Positions 36,201 through 43,230 of a stretch of 64,000 nucleotides of DNA are shown one piece after another. The notes beneath the pieces were generated by a model. It made no database searches. It was not told the origin of the DNA and saw only the letters and a list, made by a program, of their open reading frames with translations. How positions within the stretch are numbered: the stretch's first letter is position 1; the number at the start of each line of letters is the position of its first letter. A program made the translations under genes and the position numbers. Source of the DNA: a virus. The stretch spans positions 1 to 64,000 of the IMG/VR virus record IMGVR_UViG_3300020159_000786; one strand, written 5' to 3'.

Positions 36201-37249
36201 TGCTTAATTACTGGTGCTGCTTTAGGAATTGCTGTTGTTAAATCATCAATACTTAGAATTGTTTGGTTTTCTACTGCGTTTAAGAAGTCAATTTGTTGTG
36301 CAGTCTTTTCTGCAGTAATTCCAAAAGTAGAAGTTAAAGAAATTAGGGTGTCCAAAGATTTTTGTTGATCAATGCCACCAAGTACAGCAAGTTTATTTGC
36401 TTGGGCAACCTGAACTAATAAATCATTTCCAACTTTACCTGTTGCTGCAACATCTGCAGCCATTTTCATAGTATCTGCAACCGCTACTCCATATTTAGTA
36501 AATTCATTTGCTAGTAATTGAACATTTTTTAATGCTTTTGTTGTTTCAGCACTAGTTGTAAACATGTCTCCGTAAACACGCTTAAATCTTATTGCTTGCT
36601 CTTCCAATTCCATAAATGTTTTTGCAGCAACTGATCCAAAATATGTTAATGGAATTGTAAAACCAACCATTAACTGTCTACCAGCCCACTGAGTATTCTT
36701 ACCAAAATTTAATAACTGTGTAGATCCCTGTCTAAGTAGTTGATTTAACAATGCTTGCTTTTGTGCAGCCATTGCAGTTTTAGTTGCATAGTCATTCATG
36801 TCCAATGCTAATGGACGAATAGACATTGCCTTAAGTGCACTATTTGCATCTCTACCCATTTTAATATATTGGGTTTGTAATGTTTTTACATTTTCTCTTA
36901 CAACTTTATTAATTGTATCAAACTCTGTTTTAAATAACTTACCAAAAGTTTTAGTTGAGGCACCAGCATACTTAAAGTATTGCCCCATTGTAAATTTATT
37001 TTTTTCTAATGAATCATTAAATGTATCTGTAGTTGTTTTTATTTTTTTCATTTCGGCATAGAATTTGCCGCCAGCATTTATCTGATTAACTAAGTTTTGT
37101 GCCATGTTTTGGGAAACCGCAGTACCTGCGGCCCCAGTTTTGGCCATTGTAGAATAAAAGGCTGATAGTTGACGCTGTAACGCTTTTAATTGCCGCAACG
37201 CTTCGTCAGCATCAACTCCAATTTTAATATTGGATTCTACATCAGCCAT
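30296..37249 (-). CDS. Tail tape measure protein
   Basis: 2317 residues, the largest gene. N-terminal coiled-coil, then a tape-measure segment (FMELEEQAIRFKRVYGDMF...TFGITAEKTAQQIDFLNAVEN...MREGGIQAGEGANALKSGLASII), hydrophobic helices around residues 550 and 1120, a Gly/Ala-rich glycine-zipper-like region, further coiled-coil, then a basic Lys-Asp-Pro repeat and a C-terminal region. The motif DxxPxMLxPGE occurs twice (mid-protein and near the C-terminus). Using the usual rule of about 1.5 A per residue the tail would be near 350 nm, an inference. SD GAGGT precedes ATG 37249 by 8 nt. Confidence 0.9.
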   Translation of the reverse strand: MADVESNIKIGVDADEALRQLKALQRQLSAFYSTMAKTGAAGTAVSQNMAQNLVNQINAGGKFYAEMKKIKTTTDTFNDSLEKNKFTMGQYFKYAGASTKTFGKLFKTEFDTINKVVRENVKTLQTQYIKMGRDANSALKAMSIRPLALDMNDYATKTAMAAQKQALLNQLLRQGSTQLLNFGKNTQWAGRQLMVGFTIPLTYFGSVAAKTFMELEEQAIRFKRVYGDMFTTSAETTKALKNVQLLANEFTKYGVAVADTMKMAADVAATGKVGNDLLVQVAQANKLAVLGGIDQQKSLDTLISLTSTFGITAEKTAQQIDFLNAVENQTILSIDDLTTAIPKAAPVIKQLGGDVKDLAFFMTAMREGGIQAGEGANALKSGLASIINPTKRASEFLAGFGINIKGIVDANQGNVKQLVVDVASALDTLDPLNRARAIEQLFGKFQFSRISTLFQNVIKEGTQAQTVAELTTATVEELAILSERELNKISESPMYKFKKQVQDLKTAIVPIGEQFLKALTPVIEFFGKLLKRFDNLSDGTKQFVVYLTTLLAGIGPIAIMSFGLLANGVANIIKLFTGVKSVFNKAGTSSMYLGEQVNYLTQEQLEAAAVASSLDQAHANLTQRFTSETQAVKALASAYNQANSAATNFSIGKGIANQPRMGFAKGIVSVPGPKGAGDIIPSMLSPGEAVIPADKNKKYSGLVKGIIAGNIPGFENGNPNVGVYPEYAIRLQNASENMSQRASGIANVAQVLSPLALRVGEARGISPSMSQVGQGSFDPIMNEYESITQKFVDRLNIEFDETYASIQDTNERFKKSWTAAGKSVESDVNQITKDVDKGVVRKTFGLDPDFYGTISTDVANNRSRRGAFLKSSGAPSSYSELRKSAKALYGRRTGMGAENMQMGHVYGPTQMPIRELLNNPGKSKQVQNVARQLGVSVVEDVLVGIKQAAQISSPSKKTKESGKDMARGFILGAQEYVDDARFAGQKLALSTVQGAYNMPQSQLSQLNRGVVGPTSPYNPNKGVMDDRKTRRFSTGGVAMGVSTLAMGASMLPGQVGDTAQKLIGPLLAATSILSMLPAKFAGIALVLAGLGAAIYSVKKAFNSAQDAALKLGESLGSGKKAMDEFAKFSGKVTATEIMDRRRQNLLSPFQIQTGKTTFGQSFVQSDLGKQLIKSIGESIKTSGRSGAQSQLVNQLATAVSSGALTAAQARSVAQNIAQELGDYSFGIQVNAKVIDLIGPNGENLNKDPLAVRIKMIDETRKTMGTANRMLGSNGVPKTSDYGKSALYGVGGGIAGGLATGLTLGAATGSFVPGIGTAIGAGVGMVAGGIYAMKDRQKRLGEASGASIAIQKIAVEQQQQLMDSLDLEYEKRIESARAMGDTIKANELILKQEEAKAAMLEKGTQLTMDIQNNYANASGAVQNALMTGVDKAITAKYKGTASEDIVPLATDMISGAGLKEEQQYTIKFQLASGQIDPMQVVSLFEQFGEDKETLSKVIDITTKFGGKFADQAVQVISAFQDKNGDPNKKAQTKFVADISTKTPKEAQKMLTFFADITKTGEVLNTGIAVEFLQKNPEVATRLEQTIADIKAQKGKIDLTIAASILGAEEMEALRQDQEYFMSLPPEQQKIYLQTLTTMAEVTGNNSPEFLAWQRANPGASPEQYMIQGAQQVTKVSVEAEAVNTGELGEDFGGTGPTSSPLDELVKKIREVRSATQELTIGWESSASALKNLVKRGIEGFQGLAQKLRGQGASQSVIDFITGLSPDDYDKYKGLFKDIETLQKVIDAIAIGEYQNQQEKNIADAKNQALAFEKLTAAGMDVSSAYDAVQDSAFASSVATNKLGKDMQKIIDITNKSNLEKLRTFFKFGEYAQAFDPGYDAANKFFDVQEKLIKMQRRAETSKQELIIKNAEEQIKSAQNIIDTNNYQISRYEDGLKTIDDQAEKINERYEKQFESLDKINKINEVIARQEQGRLSVAQALSQGDIFAAARAVQELRAQSAQDAITQQRAGMEAARDAQINRLTAGGLTRDQLEAKVNAIKKQNYRIEQDTIAPLQEQARLAQVQLDTINKQIEKQVEGLTIAGMTKQQWEDQKVRIDVATTASGKYNKVLQDSLTTITEIDAMWTRVIEQLARYSGTTIPGPPADTGPPPPPVDTKLDPKKIDPKKLDPKKTQTSNIYAYAYTPNFYAPVKTSGSSTLGKTSGLNILGKPNSLTTLGATLGSKIKNKYFASGGFAVGTDTVPAMLTPGEFIVSKYGVDKFGVDNLRAINKGEAPMSSSVYNYNLNVNVKSDANPNEIARTVMMQIKQIDSQRIKGNRI

Positions 37250-37274
37250 TCATTCTTACCTCTTTATTTTTTAT

Positions 37275-37595
37275 TTATGGAAGAGCATTAAGAAGTGCAG
37301 CATCTGCTAGTTTAACACCAGAGGCTTCTTCAATAATTTTATATACCGTTGGAAGATCCATATTTTCTTCTAACGCTGCCAAATTTTCTGCAAGTTCTGG
37401 CTTGTATTGTTTCATTGCAATTTGAATACATTCCATTAATATATTCATTGATTTTTCGTTATCTTCTGAAACTGCCGCTACACCTTCAAATTTTTTCATA
37501 AATTCACGTAGTAGAGAGATTTTCAGTGGTCTTACTTTTATCTTTGTACCGTCTATAAGCGTAACTGTTTTTTCTTCGTTAACAGTAGTTGCCAT
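37275..37595 (-). CDS. Tail assembly chaperone, short paralogue (G-like)
   Basis: 106 residues. It is a paralogue of the N-terminal half of the gene before it: both begin MAT-K/T, share VDGTKI/IDGTKI, a helical core ending in ...ME..I...QYKPEL / ...ME.F..QL and ..YKIIEEASGVKL / ..YKVLEFSAGIKL. In phages the G protein is usually followed by a G-T fusion made by a frameshift. Here the short form is a separate gene between the long form and the tape measure gene. It would bind the tape measure during tail assembly. GGAGG and TGATATAAT precede it. Confidence 0.7.
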   Translation of the reverse strand: MATTVNEEKTVTLIDGTKIKVRPLKISLLREFMKKFEGVAAVSEDNEKSMNILMECIQIAMKQYKPELAENLAALEENMDLPTVYKIIEEASGVKLADAALLNALP

Positions 37596-37622
37596 TTATT
37601 CCTCCTTATAAGGTTAGATATA

Positions 37623-37631
37623 ATTATATCA
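37623..37631 (-). promoter_or_regulatory. Extended -10 TGATATAAT
   Basis: Minus-strand TGATATAAT in the 52-nt gap upstream of the short tail chaperone; AAGGAGG lies downstream of it, before ATG 37595. Confidence 0.45.
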
Positions 37632-37647
37632 CAAAGAGGGATATATT

Positions 37648-38334
37648 TTAACCAACAATCTCTTCATAGTCTAAGCCATTCCCAATTCCAAACCCTGCTT
37701 TTTGTGCTTTAACGCCACGAAGGTTTGTTATATCATTAGCATCTTTTCCTTTATACAATACTCTTTTTTTCATATCTTCCCAGGCATTATCATTTTTATC
37801 TTTGTCAATATCTACTCCTTGTATTGCAGCAGAAAACTTTTTATCATTATGATCTAACTCTCTTTTTATTTCTAATGTTAAGATTAGTTCTGGCATAGAT
37901 AATGATGCCTCTAATTCTTCATAATTTTTCCAAGCACCTAGTAAAAAAACCTCAGACTCTAATTTAGCAAGATCTAGATCGTCCCAACTAGATCCTTTGT
38001 CATTTTCTGATTTTGCTTGTTGTTCTATACTGTCTTTTTTATCTTCATTTAGTTTGATACCTGCTGAAAATTCTAAAACTTTATAAAGTTGTTTAATATC
38101 AAAGTTATCCTCAATGTCCCTTATGCTATTTGACAACTGAGGGTAAAACTGTTCCATTGATATTCTTACACATTCTAAGACTATTTCTAAAGTTTCATCT
38201 TCGCCATCAACCTTAGATATTAATGAAAACTGATCTAATATTTTTTTTAAATATTTTATTTTTGCTGGACCTACTGTTATTTTTGTACCGTCTACTAACT
38301 CAACAATACCTTCTTTGTAAATTTTAGTGGCCAT
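37648..38334 (-). CDS. Tail assembly chaperone, long paralogue (G-T-like)
   Basis: 228 residues. Residues 1-115 are paralogous to the 106-residue chaperone; residues about 120-228 are an extra region with LESEVFLLGAWKNYEELEASLSMPELILTLEIKRE and a basic C-terminus, comparable to the T part of phage G-T proteins (LxxLPxWxxYEELExSLSMPEL). It would thus be a ready-made G-T protein, needing no frameshift. The start has TATAAT 6 nt before ATG and no Shine-Dalgarno sequence. It is separated from the major tail gene by a terminator and promoter. Confidence 0.7.
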   Translation of the reverse strand: MATKIYKEGIVELVDGTKITVGPAKIKYLKKILDQFSLISKVDGEDETLEIVLECVRISMEQFYPQLSNSIRDIEDNFDIKQLYKVLEFSAGIKLNEDKKDSIEQQAKSENDKGSSWDDLDLAKLESEVFLLGAWKNYEELEASLSMPELILTLEIKRELDHNDKKFSAAIQGVDIDKDKNDNAWEDMKKRVLYKGKDANDITNLRGVKAQKAGFGIGNGLDYEEIVG

Positions 38335-38340
38335 AAAACT

Positions 38341-38349
38341 ATTATATCA
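38341..38349 (-). promoter_or_regulatory. Extended -10 TGATATAAT, leaderless spacing
   Basis: Minus-strand TGATATAAT between the terminator at 38355-38378 and the long tail chaperone, 6 nt (AGTTTT) before ATG 38334. The hairpin sits where a -35 would be. Confidence 0.55.
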
Positions 38350-38354
38350 AATAG

Positions 38355-38378
38355 AAAAGCCCACCTTGTTAGATGGGC
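38355..38378 (-). terminator. Rho-independent terminator after major tail protein gene
   Basis: Minus strand GCCCATCT-AACA-AGGTGGGC (stem 38371-38378 with 38359-38366, one G.U pair) followed by TTTT (38355-38358). Sits 22 nt after the stop of the major tail protein and just before the TGATATAAT promoter. Confidence 0.75.
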
Positions 38379-38399
38379 CAGTCTATTATTTATTTTGAA

Positions 38400-39026
38400 C
38401 TAAAATGTTCTGTCAACAATCTTTCCATACTTACCATTATCTAATGGTAACATACGGAAGGTAACGTCAAACATAGATGCTGCATCACGTTTTGCGGATG
38501 CTACTACGTTTTCGATTGACAAAGCACGGTATCCAATATAGATACGTTCTTTATCGATTGAAGGGTCACCTGTTCCTGGACCAACTGCAACTAAGCCTCG
38601 TTCTAGAGGAACTTCGCCTAATTCTCCTGAGTTAAGGTCAAGGGTGTCGATTCCGCTTGGTGAGTTTGTAACTAATGCAGAATCTTGTGCAGCAAGAGAA
38701 ACTAATAAGTTTTCTAATGTTGCTTCTGCAAAAGATGTTGCCAAAGAAACTTGCATGCCGTCTTTGAAAAGACGTGCAACGTCAAGAACTTGATCAACTT
38801 GAACTTCACCAAAAGATGGTTGAAATGTTAATTCAATACCATTGCTGGTATAGCCAACATTTGTAAAGTCAAGATCTTCAGACAAAGTATCTTTGTATGA
38901 AACTCCTGCTTGAAATGCTGGTAGTGGTCCACTAGCACTAGGAGCACCAGACAATGCTTCACTGTATGTGAACAATGCTGCTGCACCAACTATAATGTTA
39001 TTGGACGAGCCACGGTTATATGCCAT
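38400..39026 (-). CDS. Major tail protein
   Basis: 208 residues, Ala/Gly/Ser-rich and beta-strand-rich, as tail tube proteins are (FTNVGYTSNGIELTFQPSFGEVQVDQVLDVARLF, YIGYRALSIENVVASAKRD, FDVTFRMLPLDNG). Position before a terminator and the tail chaperones is the standard place for the tube subunit. SD AAGGAGAGGTG is strong, as expected for an abundant virion protein, and TGTTATACT lies upstream. No motif proves it, but synteny is good. Confidence 0.75.
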   Translation of the reverse strand: MAYNRGSSNNIIVGAAALFTYSEALSGAPSASGPLPAFQAGVSYKDTLSEDLDFTNVGYTSNGIELTFQPSFGEVQVDQVLDVARLFKDGMQVSLATSFAEATLENLLVSLAAQDSALVTNSPSGIDTLDLNSGELGEVPLERGLVAVGPGTGDPSIDKERIYIGYRALSIENVVASAKRDAASMFDVTFRMLPLDNGKYGKIVDRTF

Positions 39027-39088
39027 TTATTTCACCTCTCCTTGTAAAGGGTTTTATTAAATTGTAAAGCGTTGTTTCCTCAAGGTTA

Positions 39089-39097
39089 AGTATAACA
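39089..39097 (-). promoter_or_regulatory. Extended -10 TGTTATACT
   Basis: Minus-strand TGTTATACT in the 79-nt gap upstream of the major tail protein gene; the leader would be about 55 nt with a strong Shine-Dalgarno sequence. Confidence 0.45.
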
Positions 39098-39105
39098 CCA
39101 TTTTC

Positions 39106-39639
39106 TTATCCTTTATGCCAATCATAATCAAGAATAATCTTATTTCCAGCATATGTTCTTGCTGTTCCAAAGTCTATGATGTCCCTTGTTTCTTGAAGTT
39201 GATAAGTTTTGAAAGTATGAAAGTATAAGGGAAGTGACATATCTTTAAGTGCTATATTTGGTCCAGGTATCAGTGTGTTTTGATTATCTCTTATCCATTT
39301 ATTTATATCAATAGCAGACTCATCTAATTGATTTAACAAATCTTGCATTTTTTGACTTACCACAATAGTTCTTTCCACTGCGTTTTCTCCAAAATTATAA
39401 AAATAATACATTATTTGTTCACAGTTTATGTGTGGAAATGTTTTTTTATTCATTCTAAACATTCTGTCATATACAGCAAAAGTTCCTGTTGAATTTGGAA
39501 ATGTTTCAGTTAAAGCACCTATATCTGTTGGACTAGTAGGAAAAAATGGAATAGTTAAATCTTGATCAAAAAACTCACTAATCTTATTTTGTAAATAAGC
39601 ATTAATTAATGATGGTGGATGGTGTATTGTAGCAGTCAT
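39106..39639 (-). CDS. Tail terminator / neck-type protein
   Basis: 177 residues, no catalytic motif. Features such as LINAYLQNKISEFFDQDLTIPFFPTSPTDI and TFKTYQLQETRDIIDFGTARTYAGNKIILDYDW resemble small tail-completion or tail-terminator proteins placed between head-tail connectors and the major tail protein. It shares a base with the previous gene's stop. The role is inferred from gene order only. Confidence 0.5.
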   Translation of the reverse strand: MTATIHHPPSLINAYLQNKISEFFDQDLTIPFFPTSPTDIGALTETFPNSTGTFAVYDRMFRMNKKTFPHINCEQIMYYFYNFGENAVERTIVVSQKMQDLLNQLDESAIDINKWIRDNQNTLIPGPNIALKDMSLPLYFHTFKTYQLQETRDIIDFGTARTYAGNKIILDYDWHKG

Positions 39640-40307
39640 TATGCAATCACCGCATTAGCAATCCACTTATATCCAGTTGAATATCCAAAACCTTTGCCGT
39701 ACTTGGCACCTGCTTTTAAATTAGTTTTAAATGCTTTTGGATTTTTAATATAATCTGATAATCCAGATGACTTTAAAAATGATTGTTTAAAATATTGATT
39801 TAAAAATATGTCCAACACTTCTTCAAATCCACCTTGAGCATCTTCTCCTCCAGGGTTGTTAACTGTAACTGGATTTCTAGTAAATACTGTTTCTCCATTT
39901 TCTTCAAATACTAGCACGTTAGATTTTTTAGGTCTTATTGTTACTGGTATTCCCTTTTCCATAATTCTTGCCTTACTATAAAAAGGAGTAGTTGATCCGT
40001 TTTTAATACTTGAAGATTGACTAAATGTAGAATAAATCGATAAACCCTGATTACTTACAGTATAATCAATATCAAACAACCTTGCATCTGGACTACCCAC
40101 CCTATACCATTCATAGACATGTTGTAGCATTGCTGGATCTATTCTAGCATTCATATCAATAAATTCTTTTAATGTTTTTATAGTTTCACGTCCAAGATTA
40201 TTAAAGAACGCTGTCTTTCCCCCTTTTACCCCTTCTAAAAATCCAATGGAGTAATCTATTATATTGTTCATTTCTTTTTTAAATTGTCTATTATCAACCT
40301 TTATCAT
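39639..40307 (-). CDS. Neck / HK97 gp10-like protein
   Basis: 222 residues, basic, with helical N-terminus (FKKEMNNIIDYSIGFLEGVKGGKTAFFNNLGRETI) and a beta region (VTIRPKKSNVLVFEENGETVFTR). The size, basic charge and place among head-tail joining genes fit the HK97 gp10 / tail-completion group. Overlaps the preceding gene by 4 nt. Confidence 0.5.
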   Translation of the reverse strand: MIKVDNRQFKKEMNNIIDYSIGFLEGVKGGKTAFFNNLGRETIKTLKEFIDMNARIDPAMLQHVYEWYRVGSPDARLFDIDYTVSNQGLSIYSTFSQSSSIKNGSTTPFYSKARIMEKGIPVTIRPKKSNVLVFEENGETVFTRNPVTVNNPGGEDAQGGFEEVLDIFLNQYFKQSFLKSSGLSDYIKNPKAFKTNLKAGAKYGKGFGYSTGYKWIANAVIA

Positions 40308-40753
40308 AAATCTACCGCCTGATTATCAGACCTTTTAATTATAATTTTATAATATTCTGTTTTTCCAAATAATCCAGAATATGGTGAAAGAGTTGCAATT
40401 TCAAATAATGTAGACTTACCAGCACGAACTCCACCAGTTTCAACATAGATAGGGTTGCCTTCTCCATCTAAAATATTAGTTATGAGTAAATTTGTTAATG
40501 CAATTCCATTATTCATATCATTAAATCTTATATCGTTTGGCACCCTTCCACTTAAAATGGTATCAAATAAAATTGCTACACCTTGTGTTTGTTGCTCTTC
40601 TTTATTTTTAATGCCTCCAGCAGCAAAATAACATGCAGTATCTTTATATTTTGACCACTGTTTTTTTATATTTCCGTATTGGCCCTGTTCAACGCTTGAA
40701 TAGTAAACTTCTGCTGTCATTGGATATAAAAAATTGTCGTCTAAACATGTCAT
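40304..40753 (-). CDS. Head-closure-like connector protein
   Basis: 149 residues, beta-rich (EVYYSSVEQGQYGNIKKQW, YYKIIIKRSDNQAVDL), in the connector block; overlaps both neighbours by 4 nt. Head-closure (stopper) proteins have this length and place. No motif, so the call is from synteny. Confidence 0.5.
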   Translation of the reverse strand: MTCLDDNFLYPMTAEVYYSSVEQGQYGNIKKQWSKYKDTACYFAAGGIKNKEEQQTQGVAILFDTILSGRVPNDIRFNDMNNGIALTNLLITNILDGEGNPIYVETGGVRAGKSTLFEIATLSPYSGLFGKTEYYKIIIKRSDNQAVDL

Positions 40754-41664
40754 AGTATTCCTAATCTAGTAATATTCTTAGTATATTTTGATAGTATTTG
40801 ATCAACTATAATATTACCTGTACCGTTAAACAATTTATTAGCATTAAACTTAACTTGATATTGTTCTGTTCTATATTCTTCAACATATCTTTTATATTGA
40901 TCAAGTCTTCCACATTTAATATCATTAATAAGCATTTCTGTTGCTGCTTGAATGTCTGACGGTACTGTTTTATATCCAGCATCTAAAACTAATGTGTAGT
41001 CGTATCCTGTAGGGAATGTGACTGTATCCCAACCATAATATCCTAAATCACCATAAGAAACTGGAACATTTGGGATTGTTTTTTCTAACCTATTCCATGA
41101 ATTTGTAGAATCTGGTATGTATGCTTGAACTGCAGAATTGTCAAGTGTTAGTTTAAAATATTTTTCATTTACTTCTTCATCTATATCAAAAACTAATACA
41201 TCATTTTCATAAACTTTTAATACTTTATATGTATTTATCCATAAAGGTATATAGTCTAGTCCTTCTCCAACTGTTTGATATATGATTTTTTTATTATAAA
41301 AACCATCAGTAATAAATGAATCGATTATAGATCTTGCAATAAGTTCGTTGTATGTTGCTTCTGATATTTCTGAAGCAGTTGATCCAAGTTTGTTTGGATT
41401 GGTATATGGTCTAATTATATCTAAGTTGTCTTCAAAAATTATTTCTTCATCTGAATTTAAAATTTTGACTTCATAACTTCTATCAAACTCTACCTTTGAA
41501 AATGGTAAGACATATGTTAATTGTAAGTTTTCATCTGAAGTTATATCAGATGTTTCAACAAAGTGTTCCACCAAATCCTGTAATCTAAGAGTGTAGATAT
41601 CTCCACTTGTTGGAACATCAAATTTTAAAACAATTGGATATGGTGGTACTCTTAAGGCTTCCAT
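40750..41664 (-). CDS. Head-tail connector/adaptor-like protein
   Basis: 304 residues. A beta-rich N-terminal half (IVLKFDVPTSGDIYTLRLQDLVEHF) precedes a helical C-terminal region (IQAATEMLINDIKCGRLDQYKRYVEEYRTEQY), like head-tail adaptor (gp6/gp15-type) subunits. It is the second gene after the major capsid gene. The start overlaps the stop of the 104-residue gene boundary by no base (1-nt gap). Confident as structural, tentative as adaptor. Confidence 0.55.
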   Translation of the reverse strand: MEALRVPPYPIVLKFDVPTSGDIYTLRLQDLVEHFVETSDITSDENLQLTYVLPFSKVEFDRSYEVKILNSDEEIIFEDNLDIIRPYTNPNKLGSTASEISEATYNELIARSIIDSFITDGFYNKKIIYQTVGEGLDYIPLWINTYKVLKVYENDVLVFDIDEEVNEKYFKLTLDNSAVQAYIPDSTNSWNRLEKTIPNVPVSYGDLGYYGWDTVTFPTGYDYTLVLDAGYKTVPSDIQAATEMLINDIKCGRLDQYKRYVEEYRTEQYQVKFNANKLFNGTGNIIVDQILSKYTKNITRLGIL

Positions 41665-41979
41665 TTATAAGTTAAACTCCCTTGCTACCTCTTCTGGCGT
41701 TAGAAGAGTGATGTTTTGTTTAGTTAGCCATTTTTCTGCTTGTTCCTCTGTTACAAAATTAATACCAATTTTTACAGAGCCAACCCCACCCCAATAAATA
41801 TTATCTGCAGATCTAATTGCTACTTTTTTTAATTTTGGATGTTCTGATTGTATATCTTCTATTTTTTTAAATTCTTGTACAGTTGTACCAATAATTCCAT
41901 TATGTGTATACCCCAAGGCTTGTTTTTCTGTTACCTTTTTAAAAGTATCTTGTGAACTTGTATTTTGTAAATCAAACAT
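41665..41979 (-). CDS. Small head-module protein, 104 aa
   Basis: 104 residues between capsid and connectors. VTEKQALGYTHNGIIGTT and EEQAEKWLTKQNITLLTPEEVAREFNL, with a helical C-terminus. Possibly a head decoration or connector accessory. It has its own promoter element (TGATATAAT at 41997) and AAAGGAGAG just before the ATG, so it starts a new transcription unit after the capsid terminator. No domain recognised. Confidence 0.5.
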   Translation of the reverse strand: MFDLQNTSSQDTFKKVTEKQALGYTHNGIIGTTVQEFKKIEDIQSEHPKLKKVAIRSADNIYWGGVGSVKIGINFVTEEQAEKWLTKQNITLLTPEEVAREFNL

Positions 41980-41996
41980 TGGGCTCTCCTTTAAAT

Positions 41997-42005
41997 ATTA
42001 TATCA
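41997..42005 (-). promoter_or_regulatory. Extended -10 TGATATAAT after capsid terminator
   Basis: Minus-strand TGATATAAT 14 nt after the capsid-gene terminator hairpin. Its leader carries AAAGGAGAG before ATG 41979. Confidence 0.5.
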
Positions 42006-42019
42006 TTTTATTAAATATT

Positions 42020-42051
42020 AAAGGGAGTAAGAAATTAATCCTACTCCCTTT
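42020..42051 (-). terminator. Terminator hairpin after major capsid gene
   Basis: A perfect 10-bp inverted repeat, AAAGGGAGTA (42042-42051 read on minus) and TACTCCCTTT (42020-42029), with a 12-nt loop, followed on the minus strand by TTTAATATTTAAT. It sits 16 nt after the capsid stop. The T-run is interrupted, so efficiency may be partial. Confidence 0.7.
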
Positions 42052-42067
42052 AAACATGCACTATAAA

Positions 42068-43207
42068 TTATGCTTGTGCGTAAGCAACTGCATCCAGTTC
42101 TTCCCATTGAATACCAAAGCGAACAAATACTGTGTATTCTACAGTATCTTTCTTTGGCTTATATTCACGGTTAACTGTGATGTCGCGTTGGAAACCCCAT
42201 ACACGGTTCTGTGGGAATGTCAAATCGACATATCCTGCAGGGTAGTAAGGAACTTCTTGAACATCGATTCCCAATACACGCGTTGAACGTGCACCGCCGA
42301 ATGTTTGTCCTGCACCATCAAGGTATGTTTGACGGTTTGCTTGTGTACTTCCTGGAATTAATGAACCAAATGATTCAGCAATTGCATCAGCAAGAGTACC
42401 GTTATTCTTAACAATACCTTGGAATGCGTCAGTACCTGCGTAGAACTTAAGATTATTCTTAAGTGCACGGTATTTACGTGGCATTGCCAAGATTATGTCT
42501 TGCATAACTCCTGTTGTCCAAGCATCTCCAGACACTGAAACTGATGCTTCGTGAGCACCAGATCCAACGGCTTTTGCATTATGCACAAAACCTGCCATGA
42601 TGGATGTAAAGGCATTGCTACCTGAACCTACACCATTGATTGCAAGGTCTTCGATATCGTTACCGAAAGCATTAGTCATCAATCTTACGATATGATCTTC
42701 CAATGCTGCACCTTCAATATTGTCTTCTAATGCTTCTGATGAAACTTCCCAATCTAAGCGAATTTTCTTTGTAGTCAATTCAACTTTTGAGAATGTTGCA
42801 CCTGCGTTTGTGTAATCGCCAACTGCTTGTGCTGCTGCACGAATAACACGTTCACCAACGTTAACTTTTTCAAGTTCCATTGTGTTTGCTCTCATTGTAA
42901 CTCTACGACCGTCTTGGGCCAATACAGTTGCATCCCACACGTAGTCAATAAAACGACGTGCTTGTTCAGGGCGTAAGATACCGCTTCCAGTATCACCTGA
43001 AGGGTTTACTGCGTTTGGACCAGATGTGATTCCTGATATTGCATTAGGAATATTTCCTAATTCGCCACCATTGCTATAGTTACCTGGAACATTACTGGCT
43101 GAATCAGATCCTGATGCAAATGCACCTTGACCTTGGAATAGACCAGGAGTTGTTCCTCCTAATTGTCCGCTTTCGCCAGGTTGGTTTTTAATAATTTCTT
43201 CCGACAT
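42068..43207 (-). CDS. Major capsid protein
   Basis: 379 residues from ATG 43207, chosen because GGAGGTGA precedes it with correct spacing; the longer ATG at 43222 is rejected. HK97-type features: a flexible Gly/Asn-rich N-terminus, GILRPEQARRFIDYVWDATVLAQDGRRVTMRANTMELEKVNVGERVI (E-loop/N-arm), VELTTKKIRLDWEVSSEALEDNIEGAALEDHIVRLM (spine), then a P-domain (MPRKYRALKNNLKFYAG) and the final VYTVFVRF. Adjacent to the protease-scaffold gene and followed by a terminator, as expected for the most abundant gene product. Confidence 0.9.
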   Translation of the reverse strand: MSEEIIKNQPGESGQLGGTTPGLFQGQGAFASGSDSASNVPGNYSNGGELGNIPNAISGITSGPNAVNPSGDTGSGILRPEQARRFIDYVWDATVLAQDGRRVTMRANTMELEKVNVGERVIRAAAQAVGDYTNAGATFSKVELTTKKIRLDWEVSSEALEDNIEGAALEDHIVRLMTNAFGNDIEDLAINGVGSGSNAFTSIMAGFVHNAKAVGSGAHEASVSVSGDAWTTGVMQDIILAMPRKYRALKNNLKFYAGTDAFQGIVKNNGTLADAIAESFGSLIPGSTQANRQTYLDGAGQTFGGARSTRVLGIDVQEVPYYPAGYVDLTFPQNRVWGFQRDITVNREYKPKKDTVEYTVFVRFGIQWEELDAVAYAQA

Positions 43208-43230
43208 ATATTTCACCTCCAAGTGATTTC

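Noticed and set aside
37249-37648. Programmed -1 frameshift in the tail chaperone
   Set aside because: Both proteins are complete in single frames as separate genes and no slippery heptamer was seen at their ends.
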